This document shows, in pieces, positions 40,787-49,522 of a stretch of 64,000 nt of DNA. This DNA comes from CAWBRT01 sp963819175 (GTDB lineage: Bacteria > Acidobacteriota > Terriglobia > Terriglobales > Acidobacteriaceae). The notes beneath the pieces are model-generated. The model was not told where the DNA came from, ran no database searches, and worked only from the letters and a program-made list of their open reading frames with translations. Numbering within the stretch: the stretch's first letter is position 1; the number at the start of each line of letters is the position of its first letter. The stretch covers positions 11,322-75,321 of the forward strand of contig CAWFVJ010000020.1 of assembly GCA_963819175.1 (NCBI GenBank), written 5' to 3'. The translations under genes and the position numbers were made by a program.

Positions 40787-42076
40787 ATGCAAAAAGAGTT
40801 CGTCGACGATCTTCGCAGCCTGCGGCGCACGGAGCTGCCAAATGGGTTGACGGTAATCTCTGAAGAGATGCAGCATATTCGTTCCGTCTCGATCGGTATC
40901 TGGATCCGAACCGGCTCGCGCCACGAGTCGCAAGACCTCAACGGCATCTCCCATTTCGTCGAGCACATGGTCTTCAAGGGCACCAAGAGCCGCAACGCGG
41001 AAGCCATCGCCCGGCAAGTCGATTCCATTGGGGGAAACCTCGACGCCTTCACCGCCAAGGAATGCGTCTGTTTCAACGTGAAGGTGCTTGATGAGCACCT
41101 GCCAATCGCCCTGGACGTGCTCAGCGACCTGGTACTGAATCCGCTTTTCAACGAATCCGACATCACCAAAGAGCGCGGCGTCATTCTCGAAGAGATCAAA
41201 ATGGACGAGGACAATCCCGATTTGCTCGTCCATGAAATCTTCACCCAGAACTTTTGGAAGGGCCACCCACTGGGCCGGCCCATCCTCGGCACCAAGGAAA
41301 CGGTGCGCGGATTCCACCAGGCAATGCTCTTCGACTACTACGGAGCCCGCTTCGTCCCCGGAAACATGGTGATCTCCGCCGCCGGCAGCATCAATCACGA
41401 CAACTTCGTAGAGCTGGTGACGAACACATTCCAGCATCTTCAGCCGCAGCCGGACCCTTTGCACCAGGTTCCCCCGCAGGCGCAGGCGCGCATCATGCTT
41501 CGCAACAAGAAGTCCCTCGAACAGGTGCAAATCTGCATTGGCGTCCCTTCGTATTCGATTTCGCACGAGAAGCGCTATGCCTCGTTTGTCCTCAACACCA
41601 TCCTCGGCGGTGGCATGAGTTCGCGGCTTTTCCAGAATATCCGTGAGCGTCAGGGCCTGGCGTACTCCATCTTCAGCGAACTGAATCCCTATCGCGACAG
41701 CGGATGCCTGGCCGTTTACGCCGGCACCTCCCGCGCTTCCGCCTCCAAGGTGGTCAACTCCATCGTCAACGAATTTCGCGACCTGAAGCAGAACCTGGTC
41801 TCTGAAGACGAACTCCAGCGCGCCAAGAACCAGCTCAAAGGCAGCCTTATGCTGAGCATGGAGTCCTCGACCGCGCGCATGTCAAACCTGGCGCGCCAGG
41901 AAATGTATTACAACCGCTTTTTCGGAATGAACGAGATTATCGAGCGCGTCCAGGCCGTCAGCGCCGAAGATGTCCTGGAAAACGCGAACGAATTCTTCCG
42001 CTCCGAACAGATCGCCGTCACCATCCTCGGCAATCTCACTGGACTGAAAATCTCGCGCGATCAGCTCGTCTGCTGA
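40787..42076 (+). CDS. M16-family zinc peptidase (pitrilysin/MPP-like)
   Basis: A 429-residue single-unit protein. The inverted zinc motif is HFVEHMVFKGT (HxxEH) with the third ligand Glu about 76 residues later in GVILEEIKMDEDN. The C-terminal non-catalytic half carries the typical R/Y region (RERQGLAYSIFSEL). No signal peptide is seen, so it is probably cytosolic and acts as a dimer, like YmxG/PqqL-type peptidases that remove small peptides. An ATG with GGAG 8 nt upstream supports the start. Confidence 0.93.
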   Translation: MQKEFVDDLRSLRRTELPNGLTVISEEMQHIRSVSIGIWIRTGSRHESQDLNGISHFVEHMVFKGTKSRNAEAIARQVDSIGGNLDAFTAKECVCFNVKVLDEHLPIALDVLSDLVLNPLFNESDITKERGVILEEIKMDEDNPDLLVHEIFTQNFWKGHPLGRPILGTKETVRGFHQAMLFDYYGARFVPGNMVISAAGSINHDNFVELVTNTFQHLQPQPDPLHQVPPQAQARIMLRNKKSLEQVQICIGVPSYSISHEKRYASFVLNTILGGGMSSRLFQNIRERQGLAYSIFSELNPYRDSGCLAVYAGTSRASASKVVNSIVNEFRDLKQNLVSEDELQRAKNQLKGSLMLSMESSTARMSNLARQEMYYNRFFGMNEIIERVQAVSAEDVLENANEFFRSEQIAVTILGNLTGLKISRDQLVC

Positions 42077-42182
42077 AAGACCGGCTCGGGTGCAAAACTG
42101 AAAGTCAGAACGTTGTGTTGCGGCGGAACAGAGTGGATGTTAGCCTCGGGACAGCCCAACAGGTTGGATACGACTCGGCTTT

Positions 42183-43511
42183 GTGGATGCCCCGGCCATG
42201 AGCTTGGATTTCCGGACGGAAGAGCACTCTCCGCGCATGCATGTTGACAACCCGGACTTGCCCCTCCAAAAGACTTCACCCCGGAAAGTCGTTATCACCT
42301 GCGTCTTGCTGGGCCTTTCGGCGCTTGCGCTTCTCACCGCTTTCCTTAACCATCCACCGATACCAATCTTTGACGAAGGCACGTACATTGAAGCAATCCA
42401 CTCGATCCTGTCCGGCACGCGCGCGCCGTTGCCTGAACATCCGCCTTTAGGCAAGTACCTGTTTGCCGCCGGAGCAGCAATCGCCGGAGACAATCCTGTT
42501 GGTTGGCGTCTTGCCAGCGCGGTTTGCGGCGCACTGACCATAGTCGGAGTCTTCCTTTGGACGATTGTGCTGCTGGGCGACTATTCCCTGGCGCTCACCG
42601 CCGCCGCGCTAACATTGTTTAACAACTTCCTGTTTGTCATGGCGCGGACCACGATGCTGGATGTGCCCATGTTCATGTTCAGCATGTGGGGACTGGCGGG
42701 GTTCAGCGCAGCCGTCGAGCTGGACGTAGGGGTGCGCACACGACGGATTTTTCTTTTGTTTTCCGGTCTGATGTTCGGGCTCGCCGGAGCGTGTAAGTGG
42801 ACTGCCATAGACATGTTCGCGGTGGTGCTGGCTGCGAGCTTCGCGCTGCTGGCCTGCTGGAAGTTTTGCCCCGCGGTATTGAATGCCAATCTCGCCAGAC
42901 AGGCGCGGAACCTGCGAGAGATCAGGTTCCCAACGTTATTCCTTGGCCTCGTTCTGCTGCCCATCGTCACCTATTGCTTGACCTACCTGCCTGCGTTTCG
43001 AGCCAGTCATCTGACTTTTTCGTTAACGGAATTGGCAAGGATGCACGCGCGCATGTGGAGCCTTAGCAAGGGCGTTTCGGGGAACAAGTATATTTATTCG
43101 CCCTGGTACAGCTGGCCGTTCCAGGTGTCTTCCCAAAGATTGCTATCTGATTTGGTCGGCAATTATGTCGTTATGTGGGGAGGATTGCTGGCGCTGGTCA
43201 TTTGCGTGCGACGGACATGGAAGCATTTTGCCTCGGCTGAGACATTCGTGGTCCTCCTGTATGCCGCCAACCTGGCGCAATGGGCGGTCACTCCGCGTGC
43301 CGTGACTTATTATTATTATTACTTTTCAGCGGCAATGTTCCTGGGCGTGGCAATTGCCGTGGCACTCAAAGGAATTCCTCAGCCGCGCATCTTCGGCATC
43401 CGGCTGGCATTCATTACAATTTCGGCGGCCATTGTCTTTTTTCTCTTTTGGTATCCCCGGATGGCTCACTTGGATGCGCCGTGGGATTGTCTATTCGGCT
43501 GTTGGGGCTAA
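42183..43511 (+). CDS. Dolichyl-phosphate-mannose-type protein glycosyltransferase (GT39/PMT family)
   Basis: A 442-residue inner-membrane protein with around eleven helices. The catalytic acidic pair is IFDEGTYIE (residues 62-70) in the first periplasmic loop, and EHPPLGKYLF is the classic PMT HPPLGK motif. The protein likely transfers a sugar from a polyprenyl phosphate to an extracytoplasmic acceptor. Five consecutive Tyr codons (TATTAT... at 43308-43322) form a small microsatellite. The start is a GTG at 42183; an ATG at 42198 is the alternative. It lies upstream of the pilin genes, so pilin glycosylation is an attractive but unproved role. Confidence 0.85.
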   Translation: MDAPAMSLDFRTEEHSPRMHVDNPDLPLQKTSPRKVVITCVLLGLSALALLTAFLNHPPIPIFDEGTYIEAIHSILSGTRAPLPEHPPLGKYLFAAGAAIAGDNPVGWRLASAVCGALTIVGVFLWTIVLLGDYSLALTAAALTLFNNFLFVMARTTMLDVPMFMFSMWGLAGFSAAVELDVGVRTRRIFLLFSGLMFGLAGACKWTAIDMFAVVLAASFALLACWKFCPAVLNANLARQARNLREIRFPTLFLGLVLLPIVTYCLTYLPAFRASHLTFSLTELARMHARMWSLSKGVSGNKYIYSPWYSWPFQVSSQRLLSDLVGNYVVMWGGLLALVICVRRTWKHFASAETFVVLLYAANLAQWAVTPRAVTYYYYYFSAAMFLGVAIAVALKGIPQPRIFGIRLAFITISAAIVFFLFWYPRMAHLDAPWDCLFGCWG

Positions 43512-43535
43512 GGAAGGGCCGCACAAGTGAAGGTT

Positions 43536-43604
43536 TTGAAGGGTACGGGCTTCAGCCCGTACGTAAGACCAGTAAAACCGATAAGGCTTTAAGCCTCTGA
43601 GGGA
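43536..43604 (+). repeat. Two-module palindromic repeat (TTGAAGGG...CTGAGGG)
   Basis: TTGAAGGGTACGGGCTTCAG with CAGCCCGTAC forms the first hairpin, and AAGGCTTTAAGCCTCTGAGG the second module. It has the same order and spacing as the copy inside the membrane glycosyltransferase at 18831-18900. It follows the PMT-family gene. Confidence 0.72.
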
Positions 43605-43786
43605 TATCGGTTCTGCTCGCGAGGCTTGTTCAGCGACCATGACGAGAGTGACAAAGTATGTGCTCAGCACTTGACAACTTCTGTCATCTTCTCGATGATC
43701 AGGGTGAACACAGTCATTGGCTGGAATTGTTTCCTTTTCAGTTTCAAGAACTTACGAAAGATAATTTTTTTCGTGAAAACTCTACT

Positions 43787-43804
43787 TTCGGCACGATAAC
43801 TGCA
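43787..43804 (+). promoter_or_regulatory. Sigma-54 (-24/-12) promoter of the first pilin gene
   Basis: TTTCGGCACGATAACTGCAT: GG at 43790-43791 and GC at 43802-43803 with the exact 10-base spacing. The -24 half CGGCACG fits TGGCACG at all but one base. It is 53 bp from GC to the ATG. Two further pilin genes carry the same spacing upstream. Confidence 0.75.
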
Positions 43805-43855
43805 TAGTATTGCTTGAGGAAATTTGAGCGGGTTACGGGATTCAAGGAGAGTTTG

Positions 43856-44333
43856 ATGCGTAAACAAAAAGGTTTCTCACTGATCGAGCTGTTGATCGTT
43901 GTGGCGATCATTCTGATTATCGCCGCCATCGCCATTCCGAACTTACTCCGTTCTCGTATTGCGGCAAACGAGGCATCCGCTGTGGGCTCGATGCGCACGA
44001 TCAACACCGCTGAGATCACGTTCGCATCGACTTATCCATCAACCGGTTATTCGGCAGATATGCCTTCGTTGGCCGGTACCGCTTGCACCAGCCCGACATC
44101 GGCCGGCGCCTGCCTGATCGACGCCACTCTGGGAGCAGCTACTCACCGCAACCGCTGGCAAGAGCGGCTATTACTTCACTTATGCTGCCGACGCAAACGT
44201 GGGCTATACGCTGCTGGGAACACCTGCGCATATTGGTTCCACGGGAATTAAGCAGTTCTACACCGATGGCACGGCGGTTATCCGCTACAACACTGGGGCC
44301 GCCGCATCTGCCACCAGTCCCGCCATCCAGTAG
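43856..44333 (+). pseudogene. Type IV pilin, copy 1 (frameshifted)
   Basis: From ATG 43856 the short leader MRKQKG is cut before Phe in GFSLIELLIVVAIILIIAAI, with Glu5 of the mature form present. The first ~100 residues are normal pilin. Near 44145 the frame is lost: as given it ends at 44251, while another frame continues AGKSGYYFTYAADANVGYTL and ends ATSPAIQ at 44333. One inserted base (or two lost) around ACTCACC explains this. The N-terminal 48 residues are identical to those of copy 2. It is either a sequence error or a decaying duplicate. Confidence 0.82.
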
Positions 44334-44368
44334 AATTTGGCGATGTGCCTGGGAGGTATAACCGTGAA

Positions 44369-44398
44369 GGGGTCAGCAATGCTGGCCCCTTTACCTTT
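44369..44398 (+). terminator. Terminator after pilin copy 1
   Basis: GGGGTCAGC and GCTGGCCCC pair (one G-T) around a three-base loop, followed by TTTACCTTTT. A homologous hairpin follows pilin copy 2, so the duplication included the 3' region. Confidence 0.8.
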
Positions 44399-44613
44399 TG
44401 CAGGGGATTGCCAAGCCAAAGGGATCGTGGACAGGTAAGACGCCCGCTTGAGGTGACGCCGCTGTCCTGGACCAACCGATCATGACATTTTACGGCAATC
44501 GACACTGACAATTTCCGGTATTTTGGTCCTGCTCCAGCCACCACCGATCTCCGTAGCAGTTCGTAACATTATAAAATTAAAAGACTTATAAAATTATAAG
44601 ACACAGCTTTCAG

Positions 44614-44631
44614 ATTGGAAGGACTCGTGCA
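44614..44631 (+). promoter_or_regulatory. Sigma-54 (-24/-12) promoter of the second pilin gene
   Basis: ATTGGAAGGACTCGTGCAAT: GG at 44617-44618 and GC at 44629-44630, ten bases apart, with TTGG and TGCA matching the consensus halves. GC lies 76 bp before the ATG. A perfect palindrome CTTATAAAATTATAAG is found just upstream at 44585-44600. Confidence 0.68.
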
Positions 44632-44705
44632 ATTGACTGGAGCGTGGACCTGAACGTAAGGGTCTTAACTACAACCTGAACCAATTGAGGAGAGAGGGTT
44701 ACAAA

Positions 44706-45184
44706 ATGCGGAAACAGAAGGGCTTTTCACTTATCGAACTGTTGATCGTCGTCGCGATCATCCTGATCATCGCGGCCATTGCCATTCCGAACCTGCTTCG
44801 CTCGCGCATTGCCGCCAACGAAGCCTCTGCCGTAGGCTCCATGCGCACCATCAACACGGCTGAAACCAGCTACAACACAACTTATCCGTCTGTCGGCTTC
44901 ACCGCCACGATCGCGAACCTGGGCACAAACGGTGGCGATTGCACCACTCCGAGTTCGACTACGCTTGCTTGATCGATGACACGCTGGCAACGAGCTCTGC
45001 AACTGCCCTCAAGAGCGGCTATTACTTTGCTCTGGGCACGAGCACTTCCGTGGGCTACACCCTACAGGGAACGCCCGGTGGTACTGCCTTACGGAGTTAA
45101 GAATTTCTACTCTGACGGCACTGGCGTAATTCGTTACAACGCCAATGCCGCAGCCACTGTGTCGGAGATCCTGCGATCCAGTAA
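44706..45184 (+). pseudogene. Type IV pilin, copy 2 (several frameshifts)
   Basis: ATG 44706 with GAGAGAGGG upstream. The leader MRKQKG and mature FSLIELLIVVAIILIIAAIA are intact. The reading stops at 44972, but ACLIDDTLATSSATALKSGY continues in a second frame from about 44962, VKNFYSDGTGVIRYNANAA in a third from about 45096, and VGDPAIQ ends the protein at 45184 in yet another. At least three one-base shifts are needed. The intended product resembles copies 1 and 3 along its whole length. Confidence 0.8.
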
Positions 45185-45218
45185 CAAATAGGCAAAGTAC
45201 CTGGGGAGGGTACAGCCG

Positions 45219-45250
45219 GGGGCCAGCCAAGCGCTGGCCCCTTTCATTTT
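45219..45250 (+). terminator. Terminator after pilin copy 2
   Basis: GGGGCCAGC and GCTGGCCCC form a perfect 9-bp stem around CAAGC, followed by TTTCATTTT. It is homologous to the hairpin after copy 1. Confidence 0.85.
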
Positions 45251-45382
45251 AATTGACAAAATTTTGTATTTCCGATTGACAGATTCTAATACTCTCGATT
45301 CAGCGTCTTACGAAGTGTTTTGTTTTCTGCTTGTAAGCTATATAAAATAAATAACTTATATAAACATAGGGTGAGTGCACTG

Positions 45383-45400
45383 TTTGGTAATTATCGTGCT
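45383..45400 (+). promoter_or_regulatory. Sigma-54 (-24/-12) promoter of the third pilin gene
   Basis: TTTGGTAATTATCGTGCTAG: GG at 45386-45387 and GC at 45398-45399 with 10 bases between. TTGG and GTGC fit the core. GC lies 53 bp before the ATG, the same distance as for copy 1. Confidence 0.66.
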
Positions 45401-45451
45401 AGATTACGATTGGGAACATTAGGCAGAGGGTCAGCCGACGGGAAATATCGC

Positions 45452-45925
45452 ATGCACAAACAAGGTGGTTTCTCACTCGTCGAGTTGTTGATCGTGGTCG
45501 CGATCATCATGGTTATTTCGGCCATAGCTATTCCTAATATGCTTCGCGCCAGGATTAACGCCAACGAGACGTCGGCAATCGGTTCACTGCGAACCATCAA
45601 CACTGCCGAGCTTACGTACTTTACAACGTATACCGCCTACTCTCCCGACTTGCCCACGCTAGGTGGAAGCAGTTGCACCTCCCCGCCTTCAACCGCAGCC
45701 TGCATCATTGACGACACGCTGGCGAATGCCACGTGGGTTTCCACGCCCAAGACCGGCTATTATTTCACGTACGCGCTCAATGCCAACCTCGGATACACCG
45801 TGCATGGCGATCCCGCCTATTGGAATCACAGCGGCACCAAGCGCTTCTATACCGATTCAACCGGTGTTATCCGCTTCAATGCGACGAACCAAACCGCATT
45901 GGTGACCGATCCCGCTATCCAGTAG
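45452..45925 (+). CDS. Type IV pilin, copy 3 (intact)
   Basis: A 157-residue prepilin from ATG 45452. The leader MHKQGG is short and basic; cleavage before Phe in GFSLVELLIVVAIIMVISAIA would give a mature pilin with Glu5. The C-terminal part has a Cys pair (SSCTSPPSTAACIID) that could form a disulfide, then GYYFTYALNANLGYTVHG and a final DPAIQ, as in the other copies. It is the only one of the three with an uninterrupted frame, so it is the likely major subunit of the pilus assembled by the machinery downstream. Confidence 0.92.
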   Translation: MHKQGGFSLVELLIVVAIIMVISAIAIPNMLRARINANETSAIGSLRTINTAELTYFTTYTAYSPDLPTLGGSSCTSPPSTAACIIDDTLANATWVSTPKTGYYFTYALNANLGYTVHGDPAYWNHSGTKRFYTDSTGVIRFNATNQTALVTDPAIQ

Positions 45926-46057
45926 TCGGGCCAGCGTCCGCCAGGTTTCAACCCGCCGTCGATCCACCATTTTTGGCGCTAGTACATCTTTGATTAAGAC
46001 CCGGCAACTCGGCTGCCTTGTATAATTAGGGCGAATCTGAGATTGACTTTTACCCTC

Positions 46058-47017
46058 ATGGCGGCCATTGAAACCTTCAGACTGGCGAAGTCTTACAAGG
46101 TTGGCTTCTGGCGGCAGCGCGAACGAGAGGCGCTGTCTCCGCTAACCCTCTCGGTGCAGGAAGGCGAGGTTTTCGGCTACCTTGGCCCCAACGGCGCCGG
46201 CAAGACGACCACCCTTAAGCTACTGATGGGTCTTATCTATCCCACGTCAGGAACGGCGACCATTCTGGGGCGTCCGCTGGACGATCCTTCGATGAAGGCG
46301 CAGATCGGTTTCCTTCCCGAGCAGCCCTACTTTTACGACCATCTGAGCGCACGCGAGTTGCTCACCTATCTTGCCAGCCTTTCGGGCGTCTCCGCCGGAG
46401 ACAGGAAGGGGCGGGTCGAGACGGTACTGCGCCGGGTTGGCATTCACGAGCACGCCGACCTGCAGCTTCGTAAGTTTTCCAAGGGCATGCTCCAGCGCGT
46501 CGGAATCGCTCAGGCCATCGTCCATGACCCGAAACTAATCTTTCTGGACGAGCCAATGTCGGGGTTGGACCCGATTGGCCGGCGTGAAGTGCGCGACCTG
46601 ATCCAGTCGCTGAAGGACGAAGGCAAGACAATCTTTTTTTCAACCCACATCCTGTCCGACGCCGAGACACTGTGCGACCGCGTGGCTGTTTTGAACCATG
46701 GCCAATTACGCGGCATAGGGGTGGTAGCTGACCTGGTGCGCGAAGTCAGCGGAAGGGTCGAGGTCGTCTGGGAAGGGGTTGCGGCCGCGGACGCGATCGT
46801 CGAACTCGGGGCCGAAATACACAGCAGTGGAGCGTTCTTCCGGGCGGTGCTGCCGGAGCTATCGATGGAACGCGCCGTCGATATCATTCGCAATAAAGGC
46901 TCCCGGCTTATCTCGCTGACGCCCGTGCGTGCAACCCTGGAGGATTTCTTCCTGGAGCGCATCGAGGGAGAAGTTGAAACAGAATCGAAGGTAGCTTCGG
47001 GGGAGGGCGCATCGTGA
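46058..47017 (+). CDS. ABC transporter ATP-binding protein
   Basis: A 319-residue ATPase. Walker A GPNGAGKTTT, Q-loop FLPEQPYFYDHL, signature FSKGMLQRVGIAQA, Walker B LIFLDEPMSGLDP and the switch His in FFSTHILSD are complete. A C-terminal extension of about 90 residues resembles the DrrA/CcmA-type regulatory part. It pairs with the next gene, an ABC-2 type permease that overlaps by 4 bp. Exported substrate is unknown. The ATG at 46058 is preferred over the one at 46043. This gene opens the eleven-gene run that ends with the pilus genes. Confidence 0.93.
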   Translation: MAAIETFRLAKSYKVGFWRQREREALSPLTLSVQEGEVFGYLGPNGAGKTTTLKLLMGLIYPTSGTATILGRPLDDPSMKAQIGFLPEQPYFYDHLSARELLTYLASLSGVSAGDRKGRVETVLRRVGIHEHADLQLRKFSKGMLQRVGIAQAIVHDPKLIFLDEPMSGLDPIGRREVRDLIQSLKDEGKTIFFSTHILSDAETLCDRVAVLNHGQLRGIGVVADLVREVSGRVEVVWEGVAAADAIVELGAEIHSSGAFFRAVLPELSMERAVDIIRNKGSRLISLTPVRATLEDFFLERIEGEVETESKVASGEGAS

Positions 47018-47793
47018 TCGGCAGAATTCGCGTAATCGCCTTCAATACGTTCCGCGAGGCAGTTCGCGACCGCGTGCTCTACAACCTGGTGGTCTTTGCG
47101 ATTCTGATGGTTGGCGGAGCGCTTTTGATGGGACGCATCTCGATCCGCATCGAGCGCCTGGTGCTGGTAAACCTCGGGCTGACGGCGATTGCGCTGTTCG
47201 GCATTGTCATCGCCATCTTTCTGGGAATTGGCTTGGTCAGCAAAGAGATCGAGCGCCGTACTCTCTACACAGTACTGGCGGCGCGGCCAGTGCGACGATG
47301 GGAGTTCATTGTCGGCAAGCAATTGGGCCTGATTGCCACCCTGGTGGTAAACGCCGGATTTATGAGCGTCGCCTTTTTCGCGGCGCTGCTCTATTTGCAG
47401 AATCGGTTCGAGCCGGCTGACCGCTTTCTGCTGGTGGCGCTCTACTTCATCGTTTTGCAGTTCGTGGTCATAACGTCGCTGGCCCTGATGTTTTCCACCT
47501 TTTCATCGCCTCTGCTCTCCACAATTTTCACGTTCTCGTTGTTCGTGATTGGCACCTTCGCCGAGGATCTTCGCGGCTTCGGAGCGATGGCCGGGGGAGC
47601 GACCCACTGGCTGACCACCGGACTGGCGTATGTGCTGCCCAATTTCGCCGTTTTCAATGTGGTTTCCGAGGTTGCGCATTCCGTGCCGGTACCCGGCCAG
47701 TTGATTCTGTTCAACAGCCTCTATGCCCTGCTTTATGCGACGGCTGTCACCAGCATGGCGGTGCTGATCTTCGACCGCCGGAATCTGAAATGA
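47014..47793 (+). CDS. ABC-2 type transporter permease
   Basis: A 259-residue protein with six hydrophobic helices. The N-terminal NTFREAVRDRVLYNLVVFAI and the GIGLVSKEIERRTLYTVLAARPVRRWEF segment, an amphipathic coupling helix, are typical of ABC-2 permeases. It starts with GTG overlapping the ATPase stop. The two form an exporter of unknown substrate; linkage with LolA-like and pilus genes may point to envelope components. Confidence 0.88.
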   Translation: MIGRIRVIAFNTFREAVRDRVLYNLVVFAILMVGGALLMGRISIRIERLVLVNLGLTAIALFGIVIAIFLGIGLVSKEIERRTLYTVLAARPVRRWEFIVGKQLGLIATLVVNAGFMSVAFFAALLYLQNRFEPADRFLLVALYFIVLQFVVITSLALMFSTFSSPLLSTIFTFSLFVIGTFAEDLRGFGAMAGGATHWLTTGLAYVLPNFAVFNVVSEVAHSVPVPGQLILFNSLYALLYATAVTSMAVLIFDRRNLK

Positions 47794-48722
47794 GCAGCAG
47801 CCGCGCCAAAGCCAGTCTGGGCGTCTGGCTGCTGCTTTTCTCGTGCCTGAGCCTGAGCATACTTGCGTTGCGGAAAAGCGATGACGTGCGGGAGCGCGTT
47901 AGTCTGAAAGAAGCGCTTTATATTCCATCGGCAAAGGCAGTCAAGGCATTGAGTTTGGGATATACCGGATTAATGGCGGATCTGTACTGGACGCGAGTGG
48001 TGCAGTATTTTGGCGGCAAGCACCACATGCAGGCCGAACAATACAAACTGCTGGCGCCGCTGCTGGACATTACGACGACGCTCGATCCGCACCTGCTGAT
48101 CGCCTACGAATTCGGCTCCATCTTCCTCGCCCAGAATCCGCCCGAAGGAGCCGGCGATCCCGAAGCAGCGGCTGCCTTGGTGAAGAAAGGAATCCGGGAA
48201 AATCCCGAAGCTTGGCGCCTCTGGTATCACCTGGGATACATCTATTTCGACGAACTGCATGACAGCAAAGCGGCGTCGGAGGCCTTTCTGCAAGGATCGC
48301 AAGTTCCGGGAGCCCTGCCGTGGATGAAGGTGATGGCCGCCGCCCTCGCCCAACATGCGGGGGAGGCGGAAACCGCACGGTTTCTCTGGACGCAGATCTA
48401 CAACAGTTCCGATAACCCGGACATTCGCGAAAACGCAGCAAAACGCCTGCTTGCCCTAAAGGTCGACAATGACGTGGAGCGGTTGCAGGCGATGGCAAAC
48501 CGTTACCAGCGTGAAACTGCAACCGTGCCGGAAAGCTTTCTTCAACTCGTGCAAGCCGGGTACCTGCCTCGGTTGCCAGCCGATCCGCTGGGCAATCCGT
48601 ACTTACTATTGGATGGCCGAGTACAGGTTTCCCGCCCCGACTCTCTGCCGTTCATTACCAAGGGATTGCCTCCGGGCCAGAAGCCGTCCTTCCTGGCGAA
48701 GCCCAAAGCCGGAAGTTTATGA
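47790..48722 (+). CDS. Membrane-anchored TPR-like protein, unknown function
   Basis: A 310-residue protein with one N-terminal hydrophobic segment (residues 11-27, GVWLLLFSCLSLSILAL). After it come helical repeats including LLDITTTLDPHLLIAYEFGS and NPEAWRLWYHLGYIYFDELHD, degenerate TPR units. ATG overlaps the permease stop (ATGA) and the stop overlaps the next ATG, so translation is coupled on both sides. It probably works with the ABC exporter or as a periplasmic scaffold; I do not recognise a named family. Confidence 0.75.
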   Translation: MSSSRAKASLGVWLLLFSCLSLSILALRKSDDVRERVSLKEALYIPSAKAVKALSLGYTGLMADLYWTRVVQYFGGKHHMQAEQYKLLAPLLDITTTLDPHLLIAYEFGSIFLAQNPPEGAGDPEAAAALVKKGIRENPEAWRLWYHLGYIYFDELHDSKAASEAFLQGSQVPGALPWMKVMAAALAQHAGEAETARFLWTQIYNSSDNPDIRENAAKRLLALKVDNDVERLQAMANRYQRETATVPESFLQLVQAGYLPRLPADPLGNPYLLLDGRVQVSRPDSLPFITKGLPPGQKPSFLAKPKAGSL

Positions 48723-49405
48723 GTCGAATGTTAAAAGTCTGCCTGCTCGCGCTGCTTCCCTGCCTCTTTGTTTTTGGCTGGGGTTTTGGCCAGTTGCACG
48801 CCCAGACACCTGACTTGCGCCACGTTGCCGACGGGGTCGATAAGCACTACAACGGCTTGGCTTCGCTCGAAGCCGGCTTCAGCGAGGGTTTTCGCGGAGG
48901 CGGGCTGGCGCGCAGCGAGTCCGGGACGATGTGGTTGAAAAAACCGGGCAAAATGCGCTGGGAGTACAACACTCCGGTGAAGAAGCTCTTCGTTTCGGAC
49001 GGTAAGACCGCATGGTTTTACGTTCCAGGCGAGCGGCAGGCACGCCGCGCCGCCGTCAAAAGACTCGACGACCTGAAATCGCCGTTGCGCTACCTGCTGG
49101 GACATACCAAGCTGGAAAAGGAGTTCTCTTCCCTGTCCTTTGCCGCCGGCGAGCGGCTCGACCAGCCAACGGATGTTGCGCTCTCAGGCGTGCCCAAGGG
49201 GATGGAGGATCGAATTTCCAAAGTTATACTCGAAATCACCCCAGACAGCCGCATCTCCCGAATCTCCATCTACTCTCTTGACGGCTCGGTTACGGACTTT
49301 CGCTTCGAGGAGGAACGCGACAACGTGCCGATCCGCAATGAGCGCTTTCAGTTCCAGCCACCGCCGGGACTGGAGGTGCTTGGAACGACGGAACTTGGGC
49401 CTTGA
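48719..49405 (+). CDS. lolA: LolA-like outer-membrane lipoprotein carrier
   Basis: A 228-residue periplasmic protein with signal peptide (VCLLALLPCLFVFGWGFGQLHA). LEAGFSEGF, then SGTMWLKKPGKMRWEYNTP, and KLFVSDGKTAWFYVPGERQA match the LolA fold, a half-barrel that binds lipoprotein acyl chains. Classical LolA shuttles lipoproteins from LolCDE to the outer membrane; here the ABC pair upstream is not LolCDE-like (single ABC-2 permease), so the cargo may differ. It overlaps the TPR gene by 4 bp and is followed after 117 bp by pilC. Confidence 0.85.
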   Translation: MSRMLKVCLLALLPCLFVFGWGFGQLHAQTPDLRHVADGVDKHYNGLASLEAGFSEGFRGGGLARSESGTMWLKKPGKMRWEYNTPVKKLFVSDGKTAWFYVPGERQARRAAVKRLDDLKSPLRYLLGHTKLEKEFSSLSFAAGERLDQPTDVALSGVPKGMEDRISKVILEITPDSRISRISIYSLDGSVTDFRFEEERDNVPIRNERFQFQPPPGLEVLGTTELGP

Positions 49406-49522
49406 GAGGGTGTTTAAGCTGTAATCCAGTACTTCTCCAAGTGTTAAACTGGATTGGTAGCCGATCCCGATGATCGGCTTCAGCAGCTCGGGCCCGCCTC
49501 TGTAGTCAGTATTGAAACTGCC

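Noticed and set aside
43308..43322. TAT microsatellite as a phase-variation switch
   Set aside because: The unit is a triplet, so slippage would only change the number of Tyr residues and not switch the gene off.
44585..44600. Palindrome CTTATAAAATTATAAG as an activator site for the pilin 2 promoter
   Set aside because: It lies only 17 bp upstream of the -24 element, closer than normal enhancer sites, and no equal palindrome is seen before the other pilin genes; noted only.
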